DNA from: a virus
IMG/VR virus record: IMGVR_UViG_3300032245_001105
Location: 1-57,704 of that record
Strand: one strand, 5' to 3'
Length of the DNA stretch: 57,704 nt
Shown: piece after piece, positions 24,198-33,648 of the stretch
Layout of the letters: the number at the start of each line of letters is the position of its first letter
How positions within the stretch are numbered: the first letter of the stretch is position 1
Program-made: the position numbers and the translations under genes
The notes under the pieces: model-generated
The model's input: only the letters and a program-made list of their open reading frames with translations
What the model was told of the DNA's origin: nothing
Database searches by the model: none

Positions 24198-25040
24198 TTA
24201 CGCTGTAAATGCGCTGGTTGGTGCAGTAAATCCAGTTAACGGGAATGGATTGCCCAATACCAGTCGTGTGTTGTCTAGTCGGAATCCTATCTTAGGATCC
24301 GCAAAAGTAAAGGTTTCGGCCAGGTGTGCAGTAGTTGAAGAACACCAGAAGTCAGCGCCGGTGGGGTTATCTGTGCCGCCAGAGTTTTGTACTACGCCGT
24401 TAACAAAACAATAAACTTTACCAGTTCCGGCGCCGGTACGAGCATATTGTATCACTAGATGTTTCCAGGCACCACCTGTCAGGTTACTACAGGCAACCTG
24501 TAGACCACTAGATGAACCGCTGTCAATGCTGTCAGCAAAATTAACAAATATCCTATATTCAGTTGATGAGTTGTATTTTTGACTAATATTAATTCCACCG
24601 TTGTAGAGATTTAACAGGTTGATATTGGTATTAATATTGTACGATACCACATTTTCGATCCAAATATTGGTTTCAAGGGCCCACGAGGCCTGGGCCACAT
24701 TGGCGTTGTGATAAGTGGCATAGCTGGAGCTGTTTATTGCGGCAATCCATGCATTGTTGTTGGTGCCATCATTTCTATAATAGTATCCACCGTCACTGTA
24801 GGCACCACCCGACGGCTGTGTCAGACTGGCGTATCCACCACTGCCGCCTCCGGACCAGGCATGCGAACTTGTCTCTGCAACTAGATCCGGCGAGGCAGCC
24901 AGGGTGTTGTAGTTGAACTTGAATACTTCGTTGGCTGCCAATATTGTGGGATATGTGCTGGCACCACCTGCGGCAGGTGCACCGGTCGAAAAACCAATGC
25001 CACCACCTATGAATATTCCACCACCGATGTTTATTGGCAT
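24198..25040 (-). CDS. Fibre-tip protein with LamG-like domain
   Basis: 280 residues. It begins with a glycine-rich hydrophobic segment (MPINIGGGIFIGGGIGFSTG) much like that of the tiny downstream protein's start. Residues 80-280 fit a concanavalin-like jelly roll: WALETNIWIENVVSYN, GINISQKYNSSTEYRIF, GAWKHLVIQYARTGAGTGK, VYCFVNGVVQNSGG and ADPKIGFRLDNTRL. It may bind glycans on the host surface. It sits between the 641-residue fibre (4-bp gap) and the tiny protein. Confidence 0.7.
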   Translation of the reverse strand: MPINIGGGIFIGGGIGFSTGAPAAGGASTYPTILAANEVFKFNYNTLAASPDLVAETSSHAWSGGGSGGYASLTQPSGGAYSDGGYYYRNDGTNNNAWIAAINSSSYATYHNANVAQASWALETNIWIENVVSYNINTNINLLNLYNGGINISQKYNSSTEYRIFVNFADSIDSGSSSGLQVACSNLTGGAWKHLVIQYARTGAGTGKVYCFVNGVVQNSGGTDNPTGADFWCSSTTAHLAETFTFADPKIGFRLDNTRLVLGNPFPLTGFTAPTSAFTA

Positions 25041-25043
25041 TGC

Positions 25044-26969
25044 TTAGACCCTTCCAACAACAACTTCGATCACTCCTTTTGCAGGGCTGGCAAAAGCTTC
25101 AACAGCTTTGCCTATGGCCTGGCCTGGTGCAGGGTTATTGTTGGCTCTAGCATAGCCGTGTCCTGCCGATACCATGATGTCACCTTTGGCCACTGGGCCA
25201 ATGATCATACACGGAACACGACCGGTCAAGGCCAAGGCCACAACATTTGCTCCCGACAATGCACCATTCATCAAGTGAGCTGGGTTTGTACTAACAATAC
25301 CTGCCACTCGTGTGGTATCTGTTTCTGCCACAGTAACTTCATTTACCCCACCAAACTGCAATACTGTGCCTGGCATGTATGGTTTGTCTGCTTGGTAGTT
25401 CTCTGCCAAGTCAGCGTATTTGGCTGTGGTTGATGTTCCAACAAATGTAATACCGTAAATGTTGTTCCAGTAGTTGGTTGTAGTACCCAAATTCTGGCTA
25501 ACGTTGCCGGTTGGTACAACCCAACCTCCGGTAAACACATTGCCGGCAATACCCACACCACCTGCCGCTATAAACGAACCAGTTGTTGCACTGGTACTGA
25601 CTGTTGTTGCACCGGCAACAATGTTACCTGTGGTGACAGCAAATGCTCCACCTGCTGGTGCAGATATTGTGGTACCACCCAAGTCAATGGTTGAACCAGA
25701 TAAGAATAAATCTTTCCAACGAGCTGTTGTTGAACCCAAGTTGTATGTAACGTTGGCACTTGGTAGTATGCTACCTGTGACTGTAACGTTGGCACCAACA
25801 TTCAATCGTCCTGCAATACCAGCACCGCCTGCAACTTGTAGTGCACCAGTTGATGTACTTGTACTAACTGTTGTGTTGGCAATGATGTGATCACCAGTTT
25901 TCATGGCGTCCCATACTAGGTTACCGTCAGACCAGTTGACTGTTGTGGTTGGCTCACTGGCCACGTTGGCAAACAGGCCCCAATAGTTGTTGGCTTGGCT
26001 ACGAACAAATCCAGTGTGCTGATAAGCGTTGGCTACGCCACCAATCCAATGGCTGTACATACCGATATCATAGCTGTAAGGATACGGGTTTGTGGCCAAG
26101 TACAACAACGGAGCATTTACCGACAATTGATTTGTCTGAACTGCCAATACACCGTATGAGTAAACGTTACCTGCTACACGCAAGTCACCGCCTACACCTA
26201 CGCCACCTGTAACAACCACAGCACCAGTACTTGTACTAGAACTGGATGTGGCATCACTGAATGTAACTGTTCCGCCGCCGGTGATGCTGTCGTTGATCTG
26301 AATAATACCAGTACCAGCCGCGCTCAATGCCAAATTGGTATTTGACGACTTGCTGGTAATGCTGTCAACAGCAATTTGATTTGAGAAACCAATTGCATTG
26401 CCATCACTGCTAGTAAAATACTTGCCAGCAGTGACTTTGATTGGGCCTTGCAATGCAATGGCACCTGTGCCCGACGGGTTGACCTGTATGTCGCCAGTAC
26501 CAGCAGTTTGAATTGTCAAGTTTTGATTTGTGTCGGTACTGAATGTAATTGTTCCGCTATTGTCACTAATAACCGACTTACCGTTAACATACAATGATCC
26601 TGGTCCGACATAAATATCTTTCCATTGTCTTGAAGAACTACCCAATGTGTAGGTAATGTTGGCACTGGGGATGATACTACCGTTCATTACCAAGTTGCCA
26701 CCAAATGTGCTACTCAATGTGCTGGGCACAAATGTTGCAACGTTGGCGCCATTGACCCCAACTGATATGTTTGCAGAGTATACTGTTACATTGCTTGTAC
26801 CAGAATAAATTTGATTTGCATTTAATCCCACAAAGCCGCCAGCACCTGTAATGGTACCGCCACCTGTGGTTATGATGTTACCGGTAGTTGTGATGTTACC
26901 GGATACTGCGTCGATTGTGATCGGACCAACTGTTAGTCCGTTTTGTACTATAAAATTACCGTTTGCCAT
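25044..26969 (-). CDS. Tail fibre protein with conserved C-terminal knob
   Basis: 641 residues. Three TTTGAL-type repeats (near 245, 375, 460) and three 'PSANVTYNLGSTTARWKD' repeats are mixed with a module 'PLLYLATNPYPYSYDIGMYSHW' shared with the giant fibre. The last 120 residues (ADLAENYQADKPYMPGTVLQF, RVAGIVSTNPAHLMN, GRVPCMIIGPVAKGD and the final GVIEVVVGRV) form a conserved fibre-end domain that I know from many aquatic phage fibres. The gene follows an inverted repeat and starts a unit. Confidence 0.8.
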   Translation of the reverse strand: MANGNFIVQNGLTVGPITIDAVSGNITTTGNIITTGGGTITGAGGFVGLNANQIYSGTSNVTVYSANISVGVNGANVATFVPSTLSSTFGGNLVMNGSIIPSANITYTLGSSSRQWKDIYVGPGSLYVNGKSVISDNSGTITFSTDTNQNLTIQTAGTGDIQVNPSGTGAIALQGPIKVTAGKYFTSSDGNAIGFSNQIAVDSITSKSSNTNLALSAAGTGIIQINDSITGGGTVTFSDATSSSSTSTGAVVVTGGVGVGGDLRVAGNVYSYGVLAVQTNQLSVNAPLLYLATNPYPYSYDIGMYSHWIGGVANAYQHTGFVRSQANNYWGLFANVASEPTTTVNWSDGNLVWDAMKTGDHIIANTTVSTSTSTGALQVAGGAGIAGRLNVGANVTVTGSILPSANVTYNLGSTTARWKDLFLSGSTIDLGGTTISAPAGGAFAVTTGNIVAGATTVSTSATTGSFIAAGGVGIAGNVFTGGWVVPTGNVSQNLGTTTNYWNNIYGITFVGTSTTAKYADLAENYQADKPYMPGTVLQFGGVNEVTVAETDTTRVAGIVSTNPAHLMNGALSGANVVALALTGRVPCMIIGPVAKGDIMVSAGHGYARANNNPAPGQAIGKAVEAFASPAKGVIEVVVGRV

Positions 26970-27006
26970 GGTTCCATATTCCCCAAAATAGCATTTTTAA
27001 ACTTTA

Positions 27007-27033
27007 GAACAGGGTAGAGAATCTACCCTGTTC
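27007..27033. repeat. 12-bp perfect inverted repeat between two fibre genes
   Basis: GAACAGGGTAGA / TCTACCCTGTTC with a 3-nt loop. On the minus strand there is no T-run after it; on the plus strand it is followed by TTCGTTTATT. It may work as a weak terminator, an RNA stabiliser or a processing site after the giant fibre gene. Confidence 0.7.
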
Positions 27034-27038
27034 GTTTA

Positions 27039-30000
27039 TTATATCAGCAAGTATTCTTTGCTTATTCTTACATTGGTACTTGCATTCAAAGCCACAAACT
27101 GCAATTGTGCATTTGATCCGCTTTGTGTAGCAGTAACTATACCCAAGTTACCATTGGTCTGTATTGTACCATATGCTGTCACTGTTGCAGTGGTTCCATT
27201 GCTGATCAGCAATGCTTCCATCACTTGGTAGTTGGCACCGTTTGTGGCCTGTACTGTGTACTTAGCACTACGATATGTTCCAGTAGACATTGTATCAATT
27301 GTGGTTGCCACGTTGGCACTAGCAATTGCTGTGTTGGCCAATAATGATACTTGTGCACCATCTGTATTAATTCTGTAACGAGCGTTCTTGGTTGCTGTTC
27401 CAGTACTGATTGTGACACCATCTGTATTGTCAACATCAACTGCATTATATCCAGTTGCATCATTAAGAGCCACAACAGTTTCAGTGGTTGTCAATCTTCT
27501 AACGTCAATGATATCCCCGCTTGCAGGAGCTTCAGTGAAACGCAATGTTGTACTAGAAACAACCGAGTACGCTAGTGTTGGTATTTGAATAACACCGTTA
27601 ATACTAACAATAGTTGCGGCAGTTGTAGTTGTCCCAGCTAATGTAAAGTCTGTTGTTGTGCCATCACCGTTAAACTGTTCATCTGTAATAACAGTAAATG
27701 CCGTTGTGGCTGCCATCCATTGTGTACCTGTATACCACTCAACAGCATTCTGCGTTGTGCTATAACGGAACATACCAGCAACATCAGTTTGACCTTGATT
27801 GCCTGGACGCTGACTGTTTGTACCAACTGGCAACTTAATTGAGTCTGTTGTGTTGATGTTTAGTTTAGCACCCGCAACCACATTGCCTGCCACTGCACTA
27901 TTACCAATGATAACAGTATCGTAACTGGCACTTGGACGAGCCCAAATTAATGTAGCATCATTTTTACCACGAACAATGTAGTCTGATCCAGCAGTTTGGC
28001 TGCTGTTAAATACTGCGGCATTACCAAAATACACATTGCCTGCAATACCCATACCGCCTACAACTTGTAGTGCTCCTGTACCAGTGCTGGTACTGTTGGT
28101 TGTGCTGTTAACAACAACAGCACCGCCAGTATAAACACTACCACTGATACCAACACCGCCAGTAACAATCAATGCACCCGATGTGGTGCTTGTACTAGTT
28201 AATCCGCCGTTGATTGCGGCAGCACTGGCTGTTAATGTGCCAGTACCAGGATTGTAGCTCAATAAGCTACTGGTTCCAGGAATACTGTTGCCACCGTTGA
28301 CATTGGCAAATGTTGGGTAGAATGTATCGTTGGTGTTTAACGAGACTGTTTGTGTGTAGAAAGCAACGTTGGCCGCTGTGGCCACTGCCGCAACTGTGGC
28401 AGTTGAGATTGCTGTAATACGACCATATGCGTCAGTTGTGATTACCGGCACTGCACTGGCACTACCAGTTGTTATGGCACCAGGACCAACAGGTGTTAAA
28501 TTAATATCTGTACCACTTATAGTCAAGTTACCTGCACCTGAACTTGTGCTAACTACACGAGTTCCGTTGTCGTATACACCGCGACCATATAATGTGCTGT
28601 TTACTGCTGTATTGCCACCAATGTTGACACGACCTGCAATACCCGCACCACCCTTGACCAACAACGCACCTTCAGTTGTATTAGATGATGCTGTTGTGGC
28701 ATTGATACATACGTTACCTGAAGTATCAACAAACACAGCCTGTGTTGCAGTGATTGTTCCCGTTGGAACTGTTAATATTTCCAAGTATGTGCCTTGTGCT
28801 GAATCTGTAAAGTTTTCAGCGGCGCCAACTCTAATTCCTGACGCGGCATACGCGGCCCCAGTAAATGTGCTTGATCCAAATCCTTTGAAGTTTAACGCTC
28901 CAATTGTATCCCCTGACAATAATGCAGATGGAGATGCGACTGTTCCTCGTCCTCTTCTAGCATAGAATCCACTAGCAACTCCAGGAGCAAAAGCGCCAAA
29001 GCTGTCCAGGCCATAGAAACCATTTTTACCATCTAGTGTTGTGGTATGTACCACTGCGTTGGCAAACAAGGCTGGTGTAGTTGTGTTTGGATTGATTGTT
29101 AATGGGCTGTCTGCATTGATTGCACTTTGTGTTGGGCCAATCAACAAGTTACCTTGTAAGGCATGTACGCTAGATGTTGCGCCTGCGTAGATATTGCCTG
29201 CGATACCTGCGCCACCTGCTACTACCAATGCACCTGTTGTGGTGCTGGTTGATGGCACTGTGGCTGTAATATTAGCCCAGGTGCTGGCTGTCAGTGTGGT
29301 AAATGCTCCAGTACCGGCTGTGACATTACCAATAGCCAGTGCTTGCAGTCCACTGACATTACCTGTTGTGAATGTATAGGTACCTGGGGTGATGTTACCA
29401 ATTGCTTTGGCTTGTAATCCACCAATGGTGCCTGTTGTCAAGGTTGACTCACCAGTTACACCCAAGTTGCCAGTTATTGCAGTGTTGGTTCCAACATACA
29501 AGTTACCACCAACACCAACACCACCTGTAACAACCACTGCACCAGTTGTTGAACTGATGCTGGTACCTGTACCAAGGAATGTGCCAGTTGTACCGTACAC
29601 ATTGCCCAGCAAGTATGGAGTTGCAATGTTTCCTGTTGCCACCATTACATTAGATGTACTGGATATTGTTACACGGTTACCTGTAGCTGTAGTAAGATTC
29701 AAGTTACCATCAGAGCCTTCGCCAATTACGGATCCGCCTAGGTATTCTGTCTGGCCGCTTAACCAGATATCTTTAAATCTGTTACCGCTTGTACCCAAGC
29801 TGTATGTGATGTTTGCACTTGGTACAATGTTACCTGTAATTGTAATGTTGCCACCAACTGTCAAATTGCCAGTTGTGCTGGCTGTGGTAAATGCGCCTGT
29901 TCCAGGTGTTACATTACCAATTGATCTTGCTTGCAATCCACCAATATTACCTGTTGTCAAGGTTGAGTCACCAGTTACACCCAGTGTGCCTGTTACTACT

Positions 30001-33000
30001 GCATTGACACCAACATTAATATTACCACCAACATAAACGTTACCAGCAACACCAGCTCCGCCTGCTACCTGCAATGCGCCAGTAGTTGTGCTTGTGCTTG
30101 TGGTTGTGTTTGACAACAACAAACTACCCATCTGTGCGTTACCAAATGTACCAGTTACATTACCAGCAACTTCGGTTGCGTTAATCAAGAACTGCAATGA
30201 CTTGGTTGAATTTTCTAAACCAACAAATGCCAATGCATCAGCACCGTTATAATAGTGCATACGCAAGCCAATGTCTTTGCCATCATCAGTAGACCAAGTG
30301 GCCAAGTTGCCGTATGTGTGTAAGTCAATAATGCTGTCATAGTGCGTTACTTGTCCGCCGTCAAATGCCACATTACCTGCATGGTTTGTGATACCACCAA
30401 TCCAAACGTTGCCGGCAATGCCTGCGCCGCCTTTGGCTACAAATGACCCGGTTGTTATGCTTGTGCTTGGTGCTGAACTTGCGGCAACAATGTTACCACC
30501 GGAGATAATTGTGCTGGTTGTGTTTACTAGGCTAAACGAACCAGTCGTACCGCTAAATGTTCCAGCACTCAATGTGTATGTACTAGGATTATAAGCAAGA
30601 CCGCCGTCCCAACCCGATACACCTAAAATAGTATTACCACTTGATGCTGAAGCAGTACCGATATTACTGAATACTAAGGCATAGCTTTGGTTATTGGTCA
30701 AGTAAGTAACATTAGAGTACATGCTCACGTTGGCTGTTGGATATGTTCCGCTGATAGAGCCCAGACTGATATTGGTAATATTACTACCATCACCTTTAAG
30801 GTATGCACCAATGTTACCAATTGTGGCAGAGTTGACACTTGTTGCATTGACAGTTGTAGCAAAGACTGTGTTAACCCCGCTAATGTTTCCACTGGCACCT
30901 GTAGTAACTAAACTACCGCCAATATAGACGTTACCAACAACACCTGCGCCGCCTGCTACTACCAATGCACCTGTTGTGGTGCTGGTTGCGGCTGTTGTAC
31001 TTGTTAGGTTTGCATTACCACCAATCAAATTACCATTCAATGTTGTACTGGCATTGCCAACTGTGGCTGCGTAGACATTTGTGGCATTAGCAGTTGTAAA
31101 GAATGCTGTGGCAGGTGTAGCATTACCGATAATGGTATTTTGTATGCCGCCACCAATGTAAGCAGAACCGATTACGCCAATTCCGCCTGCAACTTGTAGA
31201 GCTCCACTCGAAGTACTGGTTGCGGCTGTGGTGTTGGCCAATATCAATGAACCGGCTTTTACTGTGTCGTAAGCAAGCCCAACATCGTTCCAGTTGATTG
31301 CTGATCCACTTGGTTCACTAAAGACATTACTAAAGAAAATCCAAGTGTTACTAGCAAAGCTTCTTGCTAGACCACTGTGTCTATATTGGTTTGCCGTATA
31401 GTCACTATAGAAACCAATGTCATAATTGTAATAGCTCAAATTGCCCAGGGCTTGTAAGTATAACAAGGGATCCTGAACTGTAAGCATGTTGGTTGTTGTA
31501 GCAATTAGGTTACCGGCATAAATGTTGCCACCAACCCATAAGTTGCCAAGAATACCAGCACCGCCAGTTATCTGCAATGCGCCTGTGTTTGTGCTTGTGG
31601 CATCTGTACTGTTTGTAATTTGTGTAACGCCGCTGGCACTCAATGTTGTAAATGCACCTGTGCCGCCCACGAAACCCAGCGCACTGATGGTGCTGGTACT
31701 TGGATTAACGTTGACACTGGTGGCAACCACTGTGCCCACATTACCCGACGATTTGTCTGCCAACTGTGGGTAGTATGTGGCATTGGTTGTTGATGTTGCA
31801 ACATTGTCATACATGCTGACATTGGCTGTTGTAACTGTGCCTACAACGTTAGCGGCAATGATGTTGCTCAAGAATCCACCGTTACCAACCACGCTTGCAC
31901 CAACATTACCGATTGTAGTTGCATTTACATTGGTGGCGTTAATAGTTGTAATATTGCCATATGAGCCAGTTAAGACTGCGCTTGCATTGCCAATTGTTGC
32001 GGCGTTGACTGTTGCGGCAATTACTGTGCCACTAAATGTGCCAGTTGAACCCACGTGTGCGGCACCAACATTACCAATTGTTGCGGCTTGTACTGTGGTA
32101 GCATTGGCTGTCGTAAAATATCCTAGACCAGGTGTTACATTACCAATTGCTGTAGCTTGTATACTTGTTGCATTGGCTGTGGTGAACACCGCCGAGCCAG
32201 GTGTTACATTACCAATTGCTGTGACTTGTAAACTGGTTAGTGTACCAGCATTACCTGTTATGGCAGCACCAGTATTGCCAATTGTGACTGCGTTGACATT
32301 GGTTGCAATTACATTTGATGTGAATAAGTTGCTAACACCACTGATATTACCATTGGATCCTGTTGTCTGTATGTTGGCCGCAGTTACAGTATAGCCACTG
32401 TATACGTTGCCAGCAACACCAATACCACCTGCAACAATCAATGCACCTGTTGTGGTGCTGGTAGCGGCTGTTGTAGCCGTGATGTTTGCCCAATTTGTGA
32501 TAGTTGCAGTTGAACCATATAGTATGCTAGATGCATTACCAATTGTGGCCGCATACAAGTTGGTGGCATTGGCTGTTGTAAAGAAAGCTGTGGTTGCGGC
32601 TGTGTTGCCAATAATACCTTGCAAACTACCTGCAGTCATTGTGGTAAATGCACCGGTGCCAGGTGTGACATTACCAATTTGTACCGCTTGTAGGCCACCT
32701 GTTGTGGCTGTATTAAATGTACCTGTGGTAAATGCGCCTGTACCAGGTGTGACATTACCAATTTGTACTGCTTGTAGGCCACCAGTTGTGGCTGTTGTAA
32801 ACACGGCTGTACCAGGTGTAACATTACCGATTTGTACCGCTTGTAGGCCACCAGTTGTGGTTGTGGTGAATACTGCTGTGTTGGGTGTTGTAGCACCAAT
32901 TGATCCGTTGTGTGCGGCATTGACAATTGTAGTACTCAATGTACCTGTGCTGGGATTGTATCCTAAAGAACTGTTAACACCCACAATGGTGTTACCGCTG

Positions 33001-33647
33001 GTAGAAATGTTACTGAACTGTGGGTAGAAAATTTGGTTGGTAGTAAATGCAGTTACATTGTCAAAATAACTAACGTTACCGGTATTGGCTGCGCCGGCTG
33101 TTAGAGCCGCTACACCTCTTCCGCCAACATAACGAACACCAACAACCCAAATTTGTGATCCAATTGAGCTAGGAACGTTTGTATCAGCAAAGTTAAGAAC
33201 ACCAGCTTGGTAATCAAAGAACCACGAGTCGTTGTTGCCTGAACCGTCAATGGGCAATGCTGTCAGTGTTTGTGCTGTGCTTGTTGTACCACCTGAACCG
33301 GTGTAAACCTTGACTTGATAGCCGGCGCCAAATTCTGGGCCAATCCAGTCTGTTAAGTTTGTTTTCCAAGTGCGGTTTGTTGCCGCGGTACCGTCGTTGG
33401 TTGCCTGCACCGAACTTGACAGTGTATCTCTGTAAACAGAATACACGCTGGCAACGTTACTGGTTGGCAATGTGGCTGTACTGGTGATTTGGTCAGCCGC
33501 AATGTACATGCTGTCGCCACGGATCAATAGCGGACTGCTTATACTTTCGTTGGCAGGACTCTTGTTGGTGGATGTGTCTGTTTTGGCCACACCAAAGCCA
33601 AGTTTCTTAAAGAGATAGTCTACTTTTTGTGCGTCTGAGATAGCCAT
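27039..33647 (-). CDS. Giant tail fibre protein, 2202 residues
   Basis: The N-terminal 190 residues (KVDYLFKKLGFGVAKTDTS, SPLLIRGDSMYIAADQI, WKTNLTDWIGPEFG, then GSQIWVVGVRYVGGRG) match a fibre-attachment domain common in environmental T4-like phages, so this is probably the proximal long tail fibre. About eleven copies of the TTTGALVVAGGAGIAGNVYIGG repeat and about ten copies of the LQAVQIGNVTPGTGAFTT repeat follow. One copy of the DIGFYSDY module lies near residue 730. Near the C-terminus is the module 'IVSINGVIQIPTLAYSV', shared with two other proteins here. The tip resembles the 171-residue protein. Three copies of one repeat are nearly identical in DNA. Confidence 0.88.
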   Translation of the reverse strand: MAISDAQKVDYLFKKLGFGVAKTDTSTNKSPANESISSPLLIRGDSMYIAADQITSTATLPTSNVASVYSVYRDTLSSSVQATNDGTAATNRTWKTNLTDWIGPEFGAGYQVKVYTGSGGTTSTAQTLTALPIDGSGNNDSWFFDYQAGVLNFADTNVPSSIGSQIWVVGVRYVGGRGVAALTAGAANTGNVSYFDNVTAFTTNQIFYPQFSNISTSGNTIVGVNSSLGYNPSTGTLSTTIVNAAHNGSIGATTPNTAVFTTTTTGGLQAVQIGNVTPGTAVFTTATTGGLQAVQIGNVTPGTGAFTTGTFNTATTGGLQAVQIGNVTPGTGAFTTMTAGSLQGIIGNTAATTAFFTTANATNLYAATIGNASSILYGSTATITNWANITATTAATSTTTGALIVAGGIGVAGNVYSGYTVTAANIQTTGSNGNISGVSNLFTSNVIATNVNAVTIGNTGAAITGNAGTLTSLQVTAIGNVTPGSAVFTTANATSIQATAIGNVTPGLGYFTTANATTVQAATIGNVGAAHVGSTGTFSGTVIAATVNAATIGNASAVLTGSYGNITTINATNVNATTIGNVGASVVGNGGFLSNIIAANVVGTVTTANVSMYDNVATSTTNATYYPQLADKSSGNVGTVVATSVNVNPSTSTISALGFVGGTGAFTTLSASGVTQITNSTDATSTNTGALQITGGAGILGNLWVGGNIYAGNLIATTTNMLTVQDPLLYLQALGNLSYYNYDIGFYSDYTANQYRHSGLARSFASNTWIFFSNVFSEPSGSAINWNDVGLAYDTVKAGSLILANTTAATSTSSGALQVAGGIGVIGSAYIGGGIQNTIIGNATPATAFFTTANATNVYAATVGNASTTLNGNLIGGNANLTSTTAATSTTTGALVVAGGAGVVGNVYIGGSLVTTGASGNISGVNTVFATTVNATSVNSATIGNIGAYLKGDGSNITNISLGSISGTYPTANVSMYSNVTYLTNNQSYALVFSNIGTASASSGNTILGVSGWDGGLAYNPSTYTLSAGTFSGTTGSFSLVNTTSTIISGGNIVAASSAPSTSITTGSFVAKGGAGIAGNVWIGGITNHAGNVAFDGGQVTHYDSIIDLHTYGNLATWSTDDGKDIGLRMHYYNGADALAFVGLENSTKSLQFLINATEVAGNVTGTFGNAQMGSLLLSNTTTSTSTTTGALQVAGGAGVAGNVYVGGNINVGVNAVVTGTLGVTGDSTLTTGNIGGLQARSIGNVTPGTGAFTTASTTGNLTVGGNITITGNIVPSANITYSLGTSGNRFKDIWLSGQTEYLGGSVIGEGSDGNLNLTTATGNRVTISSTSNVMVATGNIATPYLLGNVYGTTGTFLGTGTSISSTTGAVVVTGGVGVGGNLYVGTNTAITGNLGVTGESTLTTGTIGGLQAKAIGNITPGTYTFTTGNVSGLQALAIGNVTAGTGAFTTLTASTWANITATVPSTSTTTGALVVAGGAGIAGNIYAGATSSVHALQGNLLIGPTQSAINADSPLTINPNTTTPALFANAVVHTTTLDGKNGFYGLDSFGAFAPGVASGFYARRGRGTVASPSALLSGDTIGALNFKGFGSSTFTGAAYAASGIRVGAAENFTDSAQGTYLEILTVPTGTITATQAVFVDTSGNVCINATTASSNTTEGALLVKGGAGIAGRVNIGGNTAVNSTLYGRGVYDNGTRVVSTSSGAGNLTISGTDINLTPVGPGAITTGSASAVPVITTDAYGRITAISTATVAAVATAANVAFYTQTVSLNTNDTFYPTFANVNGGNSIPGTSSLLSYNPGTGTLTASAAAINGGLTSTSTTSGALIVTGGVGISGSVYTGGAVVVNSTTNSTSTGTGALQVVGGMGIAGNVYFGNAAVFNSSQTAGSDYIVRGKNDATLIWARPSASYDTVIIGNSAVAGNVVAGAKLNINTTDSIKLPVGTNSQRPGNQGQTDVAGMFRYSTTQNAVEWYTGTQWMAATTAFTVITDEQFNGDGTTTDFTLAGTTTTAATIVSINGVIQIPTLAYSVVSSTTLRFTEAPASGDIIDVRRLTTTETVVALNDATGYNAVDVDNTDGVTISTGTATKNARYRINTDGAQVSLLANTAIASANVATTIDTMSTGTYRSAKYTVQATNGANYQVMEALLISNGTTATVTAYGTIQTNGNLGIVTATQSGSNAQLQFVALNASTNVRISKEYLLI
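32640..32900 (-). repeat. Tandem near-identical DNA repeats in the giant fibre gene
   Basis: A core of about 49 bp encoding GLQAVQIGNVTPGT recurs at 32659, 32743 and 32812 with only a few mismatches, spaced 84 and 69 bp apart. Both spacings are multiples of three, so gain or loss of a copy keeps the frame. Confidence 0.85.
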
Positions 33648-33648
33648 A

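Noticed and set aside
27007-27033. Strong terminator after the giant fibre gene
   Set aside because: The stem is excellent but no T-run follows on the minus strand, so it is listed only as an inverted repeat.
32640-32900. CRISPR-like array
   Set aside because: The repeats are coding, in frame and with short conserved spacers that belong to the same protein repeat.
28369-33027. Long open frames on the plus strand opposite the giant fibre gene (for example 28369-28965, 29389-30036, 31777-32394, 32407-33027)
   Set aside because: They are Pro/Val/Ala-rich mirror images of the Thr/Gly/Asn repeats on the minus strand, have no ribosome sites and follow the repeat pattern of the real gene.
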